This document shows, piece by piece, positions 1-5,157 of a stretch of DNA of 5,157 bases. The DNA is taken from assembly GCA_011523245.1 (NCBI GenBank), contig WTHG01000392.1, positions 1 through 5,157 of the forward strand. Reading direction: 5' to 3'. The notes below the pieces were generated by a model. It was given only the letters and a program-made list of their open reading frames with translations, had not been told where the DNA came from and ran no database searches. This stretch comes from Verrucomicrobiales bacterium. Its GTDB lineage: Bacteria; Verrucomicrobiota; Verrucomicrobiia; Limisphaerales; UBA1100. Each line of letters opens with the position of its first letter. The stretch's first letter is position 1. The position numbers and the translations under genes are program-made.

Positions 1-1227
1 GTGAGCGGTGAGATCGGGGCTGGACCGGTCGAAAGGCAGATTGGTCCAGCCCCGGCAGAAGGTCGGGATGCCGCCATCACGGTTTTGCAGATCGAGCAAC
101 CAGTGGCACCCGGCGCGGGCGGCCTCACGCGAGGCGTCATCGATCTGGCCGAGTTGTTTCAAAGCCAACAACGCGCCGGGAGTATCATCGGCATCGGGCA
201 CACCGCCGGGCAGGGGCGTCCAGGACCAGCCACCGGGCGCGGCGTCGGTAAAGGGATGCACCTCGCGATATTGCTGCTTCAGGAGCCACTCACGGATGGG
301 CGCGCGCGCGTCATCGGGTAAATCCTCGCCCAGCGCGTTTACCGAAAGGGTGGTGACCCACGTCGCCAGATGAGTGTCAATCGGCCAACTACCATCGTCG
401 CGCACTGAGGCGTGTAAAAACTCAATTCCTTTGCGGGCCACCGGATGATCGGCCAATCCACAACCGGCTAGGCTCATGGTAACAAAACTGGTCAGGGGCG
501 TGGCCTCAAGGAACCCGCCATTGCTCGGCTGAATTTGCTCGAGTACCTGCAGCGTTTTTTCGCGCGCGGCATTCCGGAACACGCGGGTGAAGGGATTCCA
601 CGAAGGCCGATGTTGATGCCGGCATTGGCCGATGGCAATGAGCGCGGGCAGCGCATAGCTCACCACCGGCAGACGTAGCGCGGCAAACCAGTTGCGCGGC
701 AGCGCGGCCAACTCGAACGGCAGCTGGATGACATCCTTCCAGCGCCCCTTGCCGGCCAGCGCGCAGTGGGTGAGGATCGGCACGGAGAATGTGCGATCCT
801 TGCCATAGCGGGCGATGATGGCGGGCGCGAGATAATCAGGCGTCACGCCGCCGCAGGCCTTTTTGAGCCATTGTTCGGCAGCGGCGACAACCTCGGCGTA
901 TTCCTCCAAAGCACCCGGCACAACGTGAAAGGTGGCCCAGCACAGTGTGGTGGTGGAAATATTACTGAGACTCTTGGTTGTATCCCCCCAACCGCCATCG
1001 GCATTGGCGTGCTCTGCGAGCCAGTGCAGTCCGCCTTGGATGAGTGCGCAATGCTCCTCGGTGCCGGTGGCTGTTTGCACGTGTTGCATGGCGGCACAGG
1101 CGACGGCAGTGGAGAGGGCACTGCTGGAGAGTTCGCCTTCCCAATACCCCTCGGCAACGCGTTCGGCGAGGAGCGCTGTGCGCGCGGTGTCCAACGCGGT
1201 GTCTAGTCTGGCAGAATCAAGGCTCAC
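1..1227 (-). CDS. Squalene-hopene cyclase-like class II terpene cyclase (3' end cut by window edge)
   Basis: 409 codons are open from a GTG at 1227-1225 to the left edge, so the C-terminus is missing; full-length family members run to roughly 600-700 residues. The family folds squalene-like chains into polycyclic triterpenes such as hopene at the membrane. Seen in sequence: the protonating DxDD motif as DADD at residues 345-348 inside VPDADDTPGALLAL; QW-type repeats around NADGGWGD (W80), SNGGF (239), DDGSW (281), PGGWSW (334-336) and NRDGGI (near 387); and a Trp at 290 that probably corresponds to W312 of the Alicyclobacillus enzyme. The residue nine before the DxDD, Phe365 in that enzyme, is Trp336 here, so the cavity may differ and the product is unknown. 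The GTG start overlaps the tadA stop (GTGA), and the next residues (MSLDSARLDTAL) fit the family N-terminus. The only upstream in-frame alternative noticed is a TTG at 1290-1288. The family call is firm; hopene as product is inference. Confidence 0.9.
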   Translation of the reverse strand, partial: MSLDSARLDTALDTARTALLAERVAEGYWEGELSSSALSTAVACAAMQHVQTATGTEEHCALIQGGLHWLAEHANADGGWGDTTKSLSNISTTTLCWATFHVVPGALEEYAEVVAAAEQWLKKACGGVTPDYLAPAIIARYGKDRTFSVPILTHCALAGKGRWKDVIQLPFELAALPRNWFAALRLPVVSYALPALIAIGQCRHQHRPSWNPFTRVFRNAAREKTLQVLEQIQPSNGGFLEATPLTSFVTMSLAGCGLADHPVARKGIEFLHASVRDDGSWPIDTHLATWVTTLSVNALGEDLPDDARAPIREWLLKQQYREVHPFTDAAPGGWSWTPLPGGVPDADDTPGALLALKQLGQIDDASREAARAGCHWLLDLQNRDGGIPTFCRGWTNLPFDRSSPDLTAH

Positions 1228-1694
1228 TGGCCAGCGTCGTTGGAGGATTTGCGTTTTTCTTGGAAGAACCTCTGCAACAGACTGCGGCAATCCACTTCCA
1301 TGACGCCTGAGGTTATTTCGGTGGCGTGATTGAGCGTAGGAAACTGGAGGAGATTCATCGCCCCTCCAGCGGCGCCCCCTTTGGGATCAGATACTCCAAA
1401 GACAACCCTTGCCAAGCGGCAGTGGACAATGGCACCGGCGCACATTGGACAGGGTTCCTTGGTGACGTACAAAGTGCAATCGTTGAGACGCCAATCCCCT
1501 ACAGCGGCCTCGGCAGCGGTTAGAGCCAGCATCTCGGCGTGGGCTGTGGCGTCATTGAGCATTTCGACCTGGTTCCACGCGCGGGCAATCACACGATCGT
1601 TGCGCACAATCACCGCGCCGACCGGCACCTCATCGGCCTCGTACGCCTTCACCGCCTGCCGGATGGCATCCTGCATGAAATGTTCGTCGGTCAA
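1224..1694 (-). CDS. tadA: tRNA-specific adenosine deaminase TadA
   Basis: This 156-residue cytosolic zinc enzyme converts adenosine to inosine at the wobble position (A34) of tRNA-Arg(ACG), allowing decoding of CGN codons. The cytidine/deoxycytidylate deaminase fold is clear: EVPVGAVIV at 22-30, the zinc ligand and proton shuttle HAE at 52-54, and the PCPMC zinc-binding motif with C82 and C85. These match His57, Glu59, Cys87 and Cys90 of E. coli TadA. AGAIVHCRLARVVFG and the DPKGGA segment that follow are typical of TadA rather than of free-base deaminases. The chosen start is TTG at 1694-1692: it overlaps the Nudix stop as TTGA, an in-frame stop lies only three codons upstream, and the N-terminus TDEHFMQDAI aligns with normal TadA starts. 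An ATG at residue 7 (1676-1674) is the alternative. Neither start has an obvious Shine-Dalgarno sequence, so translation is probably coupled to the upstream gene. Confidence 0.95.
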   Translation of the reverse strand: MTDEHFMQDAIRQAVKAYEADEVPVGAVIVRNDRVIARAWNQVEMLNDATAHAEMLALTAAEAAVGDWRLNDCTLYVTKEPCPMCAGAIVHCRLARVVFGVSDPKGGAAGGAMNLLQFPTLNHATEITSGVMEVDCRSLLQRFFQEKRKSSNDAGQ

Positions 1695-2215
1695 GATAGT
1701 TTACCGGTCGCGGGTTGCGGGTTTACGGAGGATTGCAGCAGCGTCCATTGATCGGGCTGATTCTCAGCGCAATGACAATGGGCGGCAAAAAAGCCGCCAC
1801 GATGTTGCCAGAAGAGCGGCCAAATTTGTTCGCGATCGGTGCCGGGCATTGGGAGAGTATCGAGATCTTCGCGAGTGGCCCAACGAAAGGCGCCCTCCTC
1901 GTGGTCGGGCGGTAATTCGGTCAGGCGGAGTTTAATCTCGAAGAGAAACATGAGCCAATGAGTTTCGCCTTGGTAACCGTTTTCGCTGACTATGCCAGTT
2001 AGGTGTAGATCGTTTGGCGAGAGATTCAGGCCGGTCTCTTCGTTAGCCTCGCGGATAGCGCAATTGTGTGGGCTCTCACCGGTATCTGTTTGTAGCTTCC
2101 CACCCGGTGGACTAAATAAGCCGCAGTTAGGATCGTGCTGGCGTTCCATCATCAAAACGCGGCCATCCTCGTGAAAGGCATACAGCAGCGTAGCGATTTT
2201 GTAAGGCAACGGCAT
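1691..2215 (-). CDS. Nudix hydrolase
   Basis: A 174-residue Nudix protein, a family that hydrolyses nucleoside diphosphates linked to another moiety, such as oxidised dNTPs, ADP-ribose or dinucleotides. The Nudix box is at residues 39-63: GGKL, a Glu at 47, then REANEETGL at 55-63, giving the R-E-x-x-E-E-x-G metal-binding core. The usual GX5E spacing is expanded by two residues (G39 to E47). The N-terminus (KIATLLYAF, VLMMERQHDPNCGLFSPPGG) resembles MutT/8-oxo-dGTP-diphosphatase-like proteins, but substrate cannot be read from sequence. The ATG at 2215-2213 is preferred because the protein begins directly with the first fold strand; the frame closes at a stop at 2239-2237, and no strong Shine-Dalgarno is visible. 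It is the first gene of the minus-strand operon, and its stop overlaps the tadA start. The promoter should lie between here and phoB; CCGACA near 2268 is a weak -35-like match only. Confidence 0.88.
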   Translation of the reverse strand: MPLPYKIATLLYAFHEDGRVLMMERQHDPNCGLFSPPGGKLQTDTGESPHNCAIREANEETGLNLSPNDLHLTGIVSENGYQGETHWLMFLFEIKLRLTELPPDHEEGAFRWATREDLDTLPMPGTDREQIWPLFWQHRGGFFAAHCHCAENQPDQWTLLQSSVNPQPATGKLS

Positions 2216-2287
2216 GTCCGGAGTGAAGCAGCGCAGTTAGATTTTCTCCAGCCAATTCCTAATTGTCGGCGCTCGTGCTGGCCAGCG

Positions 2288-2327
2288 GTTTCACGTAATT
2301 GTAACATTACTGACACACGCATGTGCC
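2288..2327 (+). promoter_or_regulatory. Candidate Pho box array upstream of phoB
   Basis: Four 7-base elements sit at an exact 11-base period: TTTCACG (2289), TGTAACA (2300), TGACACA (2311) and the weaker TGTGCCA (2322). PhoB-type regulators bind tandem 7-base repeats with 4-base AT-rich spacers, an 11-base period. The 18 bases at 2299-2316 match the E. coli consensus CTGTCATAWAWCTGTCAY at 13 positions by eye. The location between divergent operons and just ahead of phoB fits autoregulation. No search or binding data support it, and the outer repeats are degenerate. It could also act on the divergent Nudix operon. Confidence 0.42.
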
Positions 2328-2337
2328 AAGATCTCTC

Positions 2338-2343
2338 CATAAA
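2338..2343 (+). promoter_or_regulatory. Possible -10 element for phoB
   Basis: CATAAA matches the TATAAT consensus at four of six positions and lies 10 bases after the last of the 11-base repeats, the spacing expected when PhoB replaces a -35 element. If used, transcription would begin close to the GTG at 2351, giving a nearly leaderless phoB message. This is inference from spacing alone. Confidence 0.2.
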
Positions 2344-2350
2344 GACACGC

Positions 2351-3040
2351 GTGAAAACGATCCTCGTGGTCGATGATGAGCCTGATGCGGTTGAGCTAGT
2401 AGAGTTCAATCTTCGCGCTGCTGGTTATTCAGTAATTACCGCAGAGGATGGTGCAGAGGCCATCGCTAAGGCGCGTAAGGCGTTACCCGATCTGATTCTG
2501 CTCGACGTGATGCTTCCTGAGATTGATGGCATGGCAGGTTGCAAAATCCTGAAGAACGATCCGGCCACCTCAAGCATTCCCATCATCATGCTCACCGCTA
2601 AGGCAGCTGAGATCGACCGAGTTTTGGGTTTGGAATTGGGTGCTGATGATTATGTCACTAAACCATTCAGCCCGCGCGAATTGATTTTGCGCATCAAAAA
2701 TTTGCTAAACCGCCGAGTGTCTCCGGCGAATGAGATGCCAGTAAAGATTGTGGCAGGGCCGATAACTGTGGATTCCGAGCGACACGAGGTATTGGTGAAT
2801 GAGGAGAAAGTCGTCTTAACTGCCACAGAGTTTAAACTGCTATCAACTTTGGCTAGTCGGCGCGGGCGTGTGCAGGATCGCGAACAGTTGCTTCGCGACG
2901 TGTGGGGTTATGAATCCTACATCGACACGCGCACGGTGGATACCCACATGCGTCGACTTCGCGACAAGCTTGGCGCGGCGGCCGGCTACCTTGAGACGGT
3001 ACGTGGTATGGGCTACCGCTTCTGTGAAGGTGATCTTTAA
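2351..3040 (+). CDS. phoB: Phosphate response regulator PhoB (OmpR family)
   Basis: Two-component response regulator that, once phosphorylated by PhoR, binds Pho boxes and switches on phosphate-starvation genes. From the GTG at 2351 it has 229 residues, the same length as E. coli PhoB. The receiver domain (about 1-120) shows the acidic pair in VVDDEPD (D8, D9), the phospho-acceptor D52 in LLDVMLPEIDG, the conserved Thr in MLTAKA, and the Lys in VTKPFSPREL. The C-terminal winged helix (about 130-229) has TATEFKLL, the recognition helix RTVDTHMRRLRDKL and the closing wing VRGMGYRF. An in-frame ATG at 2321 would add ten residues (MCQDLSIKTR) with no family support; it would also sit inside the proposed Pho box, so GTG is preferred, though neither start has a clear Shine-Dalgarno. 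phoR begins one base after the stop. The assignment to phosphate rather than another OmpR system rests on the adjacent phoR and phoU. Confidence 0.93.
   Translation: MKTILVVDDEPDAVELVEFNLRAAGYSVITAEDGAEAIAKARKALPDLILLDVMLPEIDGMAGCKILKNDPATSSIPIIMLTAKAAEIDRVLGLELGADDYVTKPFSPRELILRIKNLLNRRVSPANEMPVKIVAGPITVDSERHEVLVNEEKVVLTATEFKLLSTLASRRGRVQDREQLLRDVWGYESYIDTRTVDTHMRRLRDKLGAAAGYLETVRGMGYRFCEGDL
3028..3033 (+). promoter_or_regulatory. Ribosome binding site for phoR
   Basis: AGGTGA lies inside the last codons of phoB, eight bases before the ATG at 3042. It supports that start over any of the in-frame codons that overlap phoB further upstream. Confidence 0.6.
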
Positions 3041-3041
3041 C

Positions 3042-4220
3042 ATGGACGCCCTATTGCTAATTCTAATTTTAGCGGTTATCGGCTGGGCATTACTACTACG
3101 TAGACGGTTGGTATTTGCGGAAGCGGAACTGCAGCGTTGTTGCGCCGAGCAGGGTGAACAATCCGAACGGCAGCTAATCCAACAGCACGCGCTGTTGGAT
3201 AGTATGGTGGAGGGGGTTCTGGTTCTAGATGTAGAAAACCGTATTGAGCTGTCTAATGCTTCGCTGCGCCAGTTACTGGGTTTGGGCGAAGATATTAACG
3301 GGCAATCATTGGAGGAAGCTGTGCCGGTAGCCGTGCGCGCGGAGTTAAAAAAACTGGTTAAGGCTGTGCGCGAGGCAGGTGAATTGCGTGAGGGCGAGCT
3401 GCAGCTCAATGGGGGTGATCCGAAGCTGGTTCATATCAACGCTCATTGCCTGCAGCGTGCCGTGGGAGGGCACACGTTACTCGTGTTTCACAATGTCACA
3501 CGCTTAAAGGAACTGGAAAACACCCGCCGTGATTTCGTGGCTAATGTGAGTCATGAACTGCGTACCCCACTCTCGTTGATCAAGGGCTTTACAGAAACGT
3601 TGATGGACGGCGCAGTGGATGACCCGAAGAAGAACCGAGAGTTTTTACAAACTATCGACAAGCACGCCGATCGCCTCGGATATTTGATCGATGATTTGCT
3701 GACTTTGGCGCAACTGGATTCTGACAAGCTTGCAATGAATAGGCAACCGACCAGCCTTCATGCAGTGGCCGAGCGCGTGGAGAACGATTTGCAAGCTAAG
3801 GCTGATAAACGGTCTATTGATTTAAAAACGGACATTCCGGTCGATCTGTATCTTGACGCTGATGGTGATCGGTTGCAGCAGGCGGTATTCAACCTTGTAG
3901 ACAACGCGATTAAGTACGGGCGCACGGGGGGCACGGTGACCATCGAGGGCCGGTTGAGCACCAAGGGAATGGCTGAAGTGGCTGTGGAAGATGATGGCGA
4001 AGGGATTCCGCCCGAATCGGTTGAAAAGGTATTCGAGCGATTTTTCCGAGTGGATAAAGCGCGCAGTCGAGAGACCGGAGGTACTGGCCTAGGATTGGCC
4101 ATCGTTAAGCATATTGTGCACTCACATGGGGGTAAGGTGCGATTGGAAAGCCGCATTGGTCAAGGTGCTCGGTTTATATTGAGTCTACCTCTCGCGGGGG
4201 AATCAGGAGAGGCGGCATGA
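3042..4220 (+). CDS. phoR: Phosphate regulon sensor histidine kinase PhoR
   Basis: A 392-residue membrane-anchored sensor kinase, the expected partner of PhoB next door. Domain order: one N-terminal membrane segment (about residues 2-19, LLLILILAVIGWALLL followed by RRR); a short coiled region; a PAS-like domain (about 48-155, starting LLDSMVEGVLVLD); HisKA with the phospho-accepting H171 in VSHELRTPLS; then HATPase_c with the N box NLVDNAIKYG (from 284), G1 DDGEGIP (317-323), F box FERFFRVDKARS (from 331) and G2 GGTGLGLA (346-353). All catalytic motifs are intact. There is essentially no extracytoplasmic sensor domain, so phosphate status is probably read through the Pst transporter and PhoU rather than by direct ligand binding. 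The start is supported by AGGTGA eight bases upstream and the one-base gap after phoB. The stop overlaps the next start (ATGA at 4217-4220). Another HisKA/PAS kinase cannot be excluded from the protein alone; context makes PhoR likely. Confidence 0.92.
   Translation: MDALLLILILAVIGWALLLRRRLVFAEAELQRCCAEQGEQSERQLIQQHALLDSMVEGVLVLDVENRIELSNASLRQLLGLGEDINGQSLEEAVPVAVRAELKKLVKAVREAGELREGELQLNGGDPKLVHINAHCLQRAVGGHTLLVFHNVTRLKELENTRRDFVANVSHELRTPLSLIKGFTETLMDGAVDDPKKNREFLQTIDKHADRLGYLIDDLLTLAQLDSDKLAMNRQPTSLHAVAERVENDLQAKADKRSIDLKTDIPVDLYLDADGDRLQQAVFNLVDNAIKYGRTGGTVTIEGRLSTKGMAEVAVEDDGEGIPPESVEKVFERFFRVDKARSRETGGTGLGLAIVKHIVHSHGGKVRLESRIGQGARFILSLPLAGESGEAA
4205..4209 (+). promoter_or_regulatory. 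Strong ribosome binding site for the 46-codon ORF
   Basis: A perfect AGGAG sits seven bases before the ATG at 4217, inside the end of phoR. It is the best Shine-Dalgarno match seen in the window and the main reason for accepting the small ORF that follows. Confidence 0.6.
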
Positions 4221-4357
4221 TTTGTTCACGCACAATTGAGCCGATTGTGGAGAACCGGATTTCTGTGAGTAATTGCCACTTGGAGCACGTTGAAAATGGG
4301 ATAACACAGCGGCTGCTCCAACAACTCCCGACAGAAAAGGAACTGACTGATGAATGA
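4217..4357 (+). CDS. Small unrecognised ORF between phoR and phoU (46 residues)
   Basis: I do not recognise this protein. It starts MICSRTIEPIVENR, carries a CHLEH stretch near residues 20-24, and ends in a charged tail (PTEKELTDE). It has no membrane segment or signal peptide. Support for translation comes from position: its ATG overlaps the phoR stop as ATGA, AGGAG is seven bases upstream, and its stop lies eight bases into phoU. It fills the whole gap between phoR and phoU, where some other bacteria carry pst genes. Possible roles are a real small protein of the phosphate circuit, a coupling cistron that carries ribosomes from phoR to phoU, or the remnant of a lost gene. Without homologues the choice is open. 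The absence of any recognisable domain and the short length keep confidence moderate. Confidence 0.45.
   Translation: MICSRTIEPIVENRISVSNCHLEHVENGITQRLLQQLPTEKELTDE
4336..4341 (+). promoter_or_regulatory. Ribosome binding site for phoU
   Basis: AAAGGA lies eight bases before the ATG at 4350 and within the small upstream ORF. It favours the ATG at 4350 over the nearby out-of-frame ATGs at 4354 and 4357. Confidence 0.6.
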
Positions 4358-5157
4358 TGCCACTCAACTTGAGGAAAGTTTGCAACGCGATATTGACCTG
4401 ATCCGTAGCAAGGTCGAACGCATGGCAGAGTTGGCCGAGGCGGGGTTGCGCGACGGGCGCAAAGCGCTCTTTGAGGCAAATGGTCAGTTGGCGTACTCGG
4501 TGATTTTGCGCGACAAGGAGGTGGATGAGTTGGAAAAGGAAATTGACCGACTGTGTCTTGAGTTTCTCATTCGTCAACAACCGGCTGCGGGTCATCTTCG
4601 GTTCGTATATGCAGTTATCAAGATTAACCAAGAGCTGGAGCGTATTGGTGATTACGCGGAGAGTATTGCTCGCGAATGCCTCACAATCAATTCGTTGAAG
4701 ATCGAGTTTGACCACTCCGTGTTCATCGAGCTGAGCGACACCTCGATCTCCATGATGCAACGATCGCTTAAAGCCTTTCTCGCACAGGATTCTGACATGG
4801 CTTGGATGATCATGAAGGATAACGAGCCAGCCAAGGATCATCGAGACCAGTTAATGGAGCGGCTGGTGGATTTCCATGAGCGAGGGAAGATTCCGATGGA
4901 AGCGTTGGCACCCCTGGAGACAGTGGCGCGGCGTTATGAGCGCGTTGCCAATCAGGCTACGAATATTTGCGAGGAAATCCTCTACATGTGTACCGGAAAG
5001 AACATGAAGCACTTGGGGCAGGAGAGCTTTCGCGTCTTGTTTGTGGATGACACCAATAGCAGCGATAGCCAGATTGCTGAGGCCATCGGTAACGCCGGTC
5101 AGTACGCGAATTTTGTGTTCAGCAGCGCGGGTATTGAACCGGCCGCACTCGATGAGG
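4350..5157 (+). CDS. phoU: PhoU fused to a degenerate LMW-phosphatase/ArsC-like domain (3' end cut by window edge)
   Basis: 269 codons are visible and the frame is still open at the right edge. PhoU is a cytoplasmic helical protein that represses the Pho response by linking PstB and PhoR. Residues about 1-220 hold the two PhoU three-helix repeats: the first includes EVDELEKEIDRL (from 57) and QELERIGDYAESIA (E97, D101), the second DHRDQLMERL and RYERVANQATNICEEILY (E197, N201). The second-repeat metal-binding Asp seems replaced by Asn (ERVAN where ERIGD is usual). From about residue 227 a new domain begins: FRVLFVDDTNSSDSQIAEA, then SSAGIEP at the edge. This matches the opening of low-molecular-weight protein tyrosine phosphatases and thioredoxin-type arsenate reductases, but lacks their catalytic Cys and Arg. 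E. coli PhoU is 241 residues, so this is an extension, not the normal tail. Start supported by AAAGGA eight bases upstream. The PhoU call is firm, the extra domain fairly firm, its function unknown. Confidence 0.92.
   Translation, partial: MNDATQLEESLQRDIDLIRSKVERMAELAEAGLRDGRKALFEANGQLAYSVILRDKEVDELEKEIDRLCLEFLIRQQPAAGHLRFVYAVIKINQELERIGDYAESIARECLTINSLKIEFDHSVFIELSDTSISMMQRSLKAFLAQDSDMAWMIMKDNEPAKDHRDQLMERLVDFHERGKIPMEALAPLETVARRYERVANQATNICEEILYMCTGKNMKHLGQESFRVLFVDDTNSSDSQIAEAIGNAGQYANFVFSSAGIEPAALDE
5028..5157 (+). other. Catalytically degenerate LMW-PTP/ArsC-like domain at the PhoU C-terminus (partial)
   Basis: Residues 227-269 of the PhoU product. The family P-loop reads V-C-x5-R-S with catalytic Cys and Arg. 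Here the same place reads V-D-D-T-N-S-S-D-S: Asp233 stands where Cys should be and Asp239 where Arg should be, while the loop Asn and Ser, the following QIAEA helix and the SAGIEP strand are kept. A phosphatase or reductase mechanism is therefore unlikely; an oxyanion-sensing or structural role is a guess. Confidence 0.65.

Noticed and set aside
766..1206. Plus-strand open frame of 146 codons, and others at 1-373 and 932-1303
   Set aside because: All lie opposite the terpene cyclase, whose minus-strand frame is open throughout and rich in family motifs; their translations look low-complexity and unlike proteins.
2135..2350. Upstream extension of the phoB frame to an ATG at 2135
   Set aside because: It would run through the divergent Nudix gene start and the promoter region and add about 70 residues absent from PhoB proteins.
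2216..2350. A terminator or small RNA between the divergent operons
   Set aside because: No stem with a following T-run is visible on either strand; the stretch is short and fits a two-way promoter.
2289..2356. Inverted pair TTTCACG (2289) and CGTGAAA (2350), plus the palindrome CACGCGTG at 2346-2353
   Set aside because: Seven-base arms 54 bases apart and an 8-base palindrome are easily explained by chance; the 11-base direct repeats are a better explanation of this region.
2868..3041. Upstream extension of the phoR frame into phoB
   Set aside because: The ATG at 3042 has a good ribosome binding site and starts directly at the membrane segment; the extension is out-of-frame phoB sequence.
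2843..3409. Minus-strand open frame of 188 codons across the phoB-phoR junction
   Set aside because: Ser/Arg-rich shadow translation opposite two well-supported genes.
4203..4841. Minus-strand open frame of 212 codons antisense to phoU
   Set aside because: It lies opposite clear PhoU coding sequence, has no recognisable domain, and is a by-product of the phoU reading frame.

Overview
The window looks like a chromosomal segment of a moderately GC-rich bacterium. The best lineage guess is the Planctomycetes-Verrucomicrobia-Chlamydiae group, more likely Verrucomicrobiota. This rests on the style of the terpene cyclase (GGFLEATPLTSF, PTFCRGW and LPFDRS motifs), the wording of the Nudix protein, and PhoU carrying an extra C-terminal domain. 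It is a recognition-level inference, not a proven assignment. No mobile elements, rRNA or tRNA genes, CRISPR arrays or clear terminators were seen.

Layout: two divergent gene strings leave a short control region at about 2216-2350. To the left, on the minus strand, a tight three-gene operon reads Nudix hydrolase (2215-1691), tRNA adenosine deaminase tadA (1694-1224), then a squalene-hopene-cyclase-type terpene cyclase (1227 to beyond the left edge). Each junction is a 4-base stop/start overlap (TTGA, then GTGA), and both downstream genes use non-ATG starts. To the right, on the plus strand, a phosphate-regulation operon reads phoB (2351-3040), phoR (3042-4220), an unrecognised 46-codon ORF with a strong ribosome binding site (4217-4357), then phoU (4350 to beyond the right edge).

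How the genes work together: PhoR is a membrane-anchored PAS/HisKA/HATPase kinase with almost no extracytoplasmic part. It should phosphorylate PhoB, an OmpR-type regulator, when phosphate is scarce, with PhoU damping the signal from the Pst transporter. No pst genes lie inside the window. The divergent region holds 7-base repeats at an exact 11-base period that resemble a Pho box, which suggests autoregulation. The left operon has no obvious link to phosphate.

Most notable points: (1) PhoU continues into a domain resembling low-molecular-weight tyrosine phosphatase/arsenate reductase in which the catalytic Cys and Arg of the CX5R loop are both replaced by Asp. (2) A small ORF is wedged between phoR and phoU with near-ideal translation signals. 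(3) A candidate Pho box lies ahead of phoB. (4) The left operon has an odd composition, with a terpene cyclase translationally coupled to a tRNA-editing enzyme.
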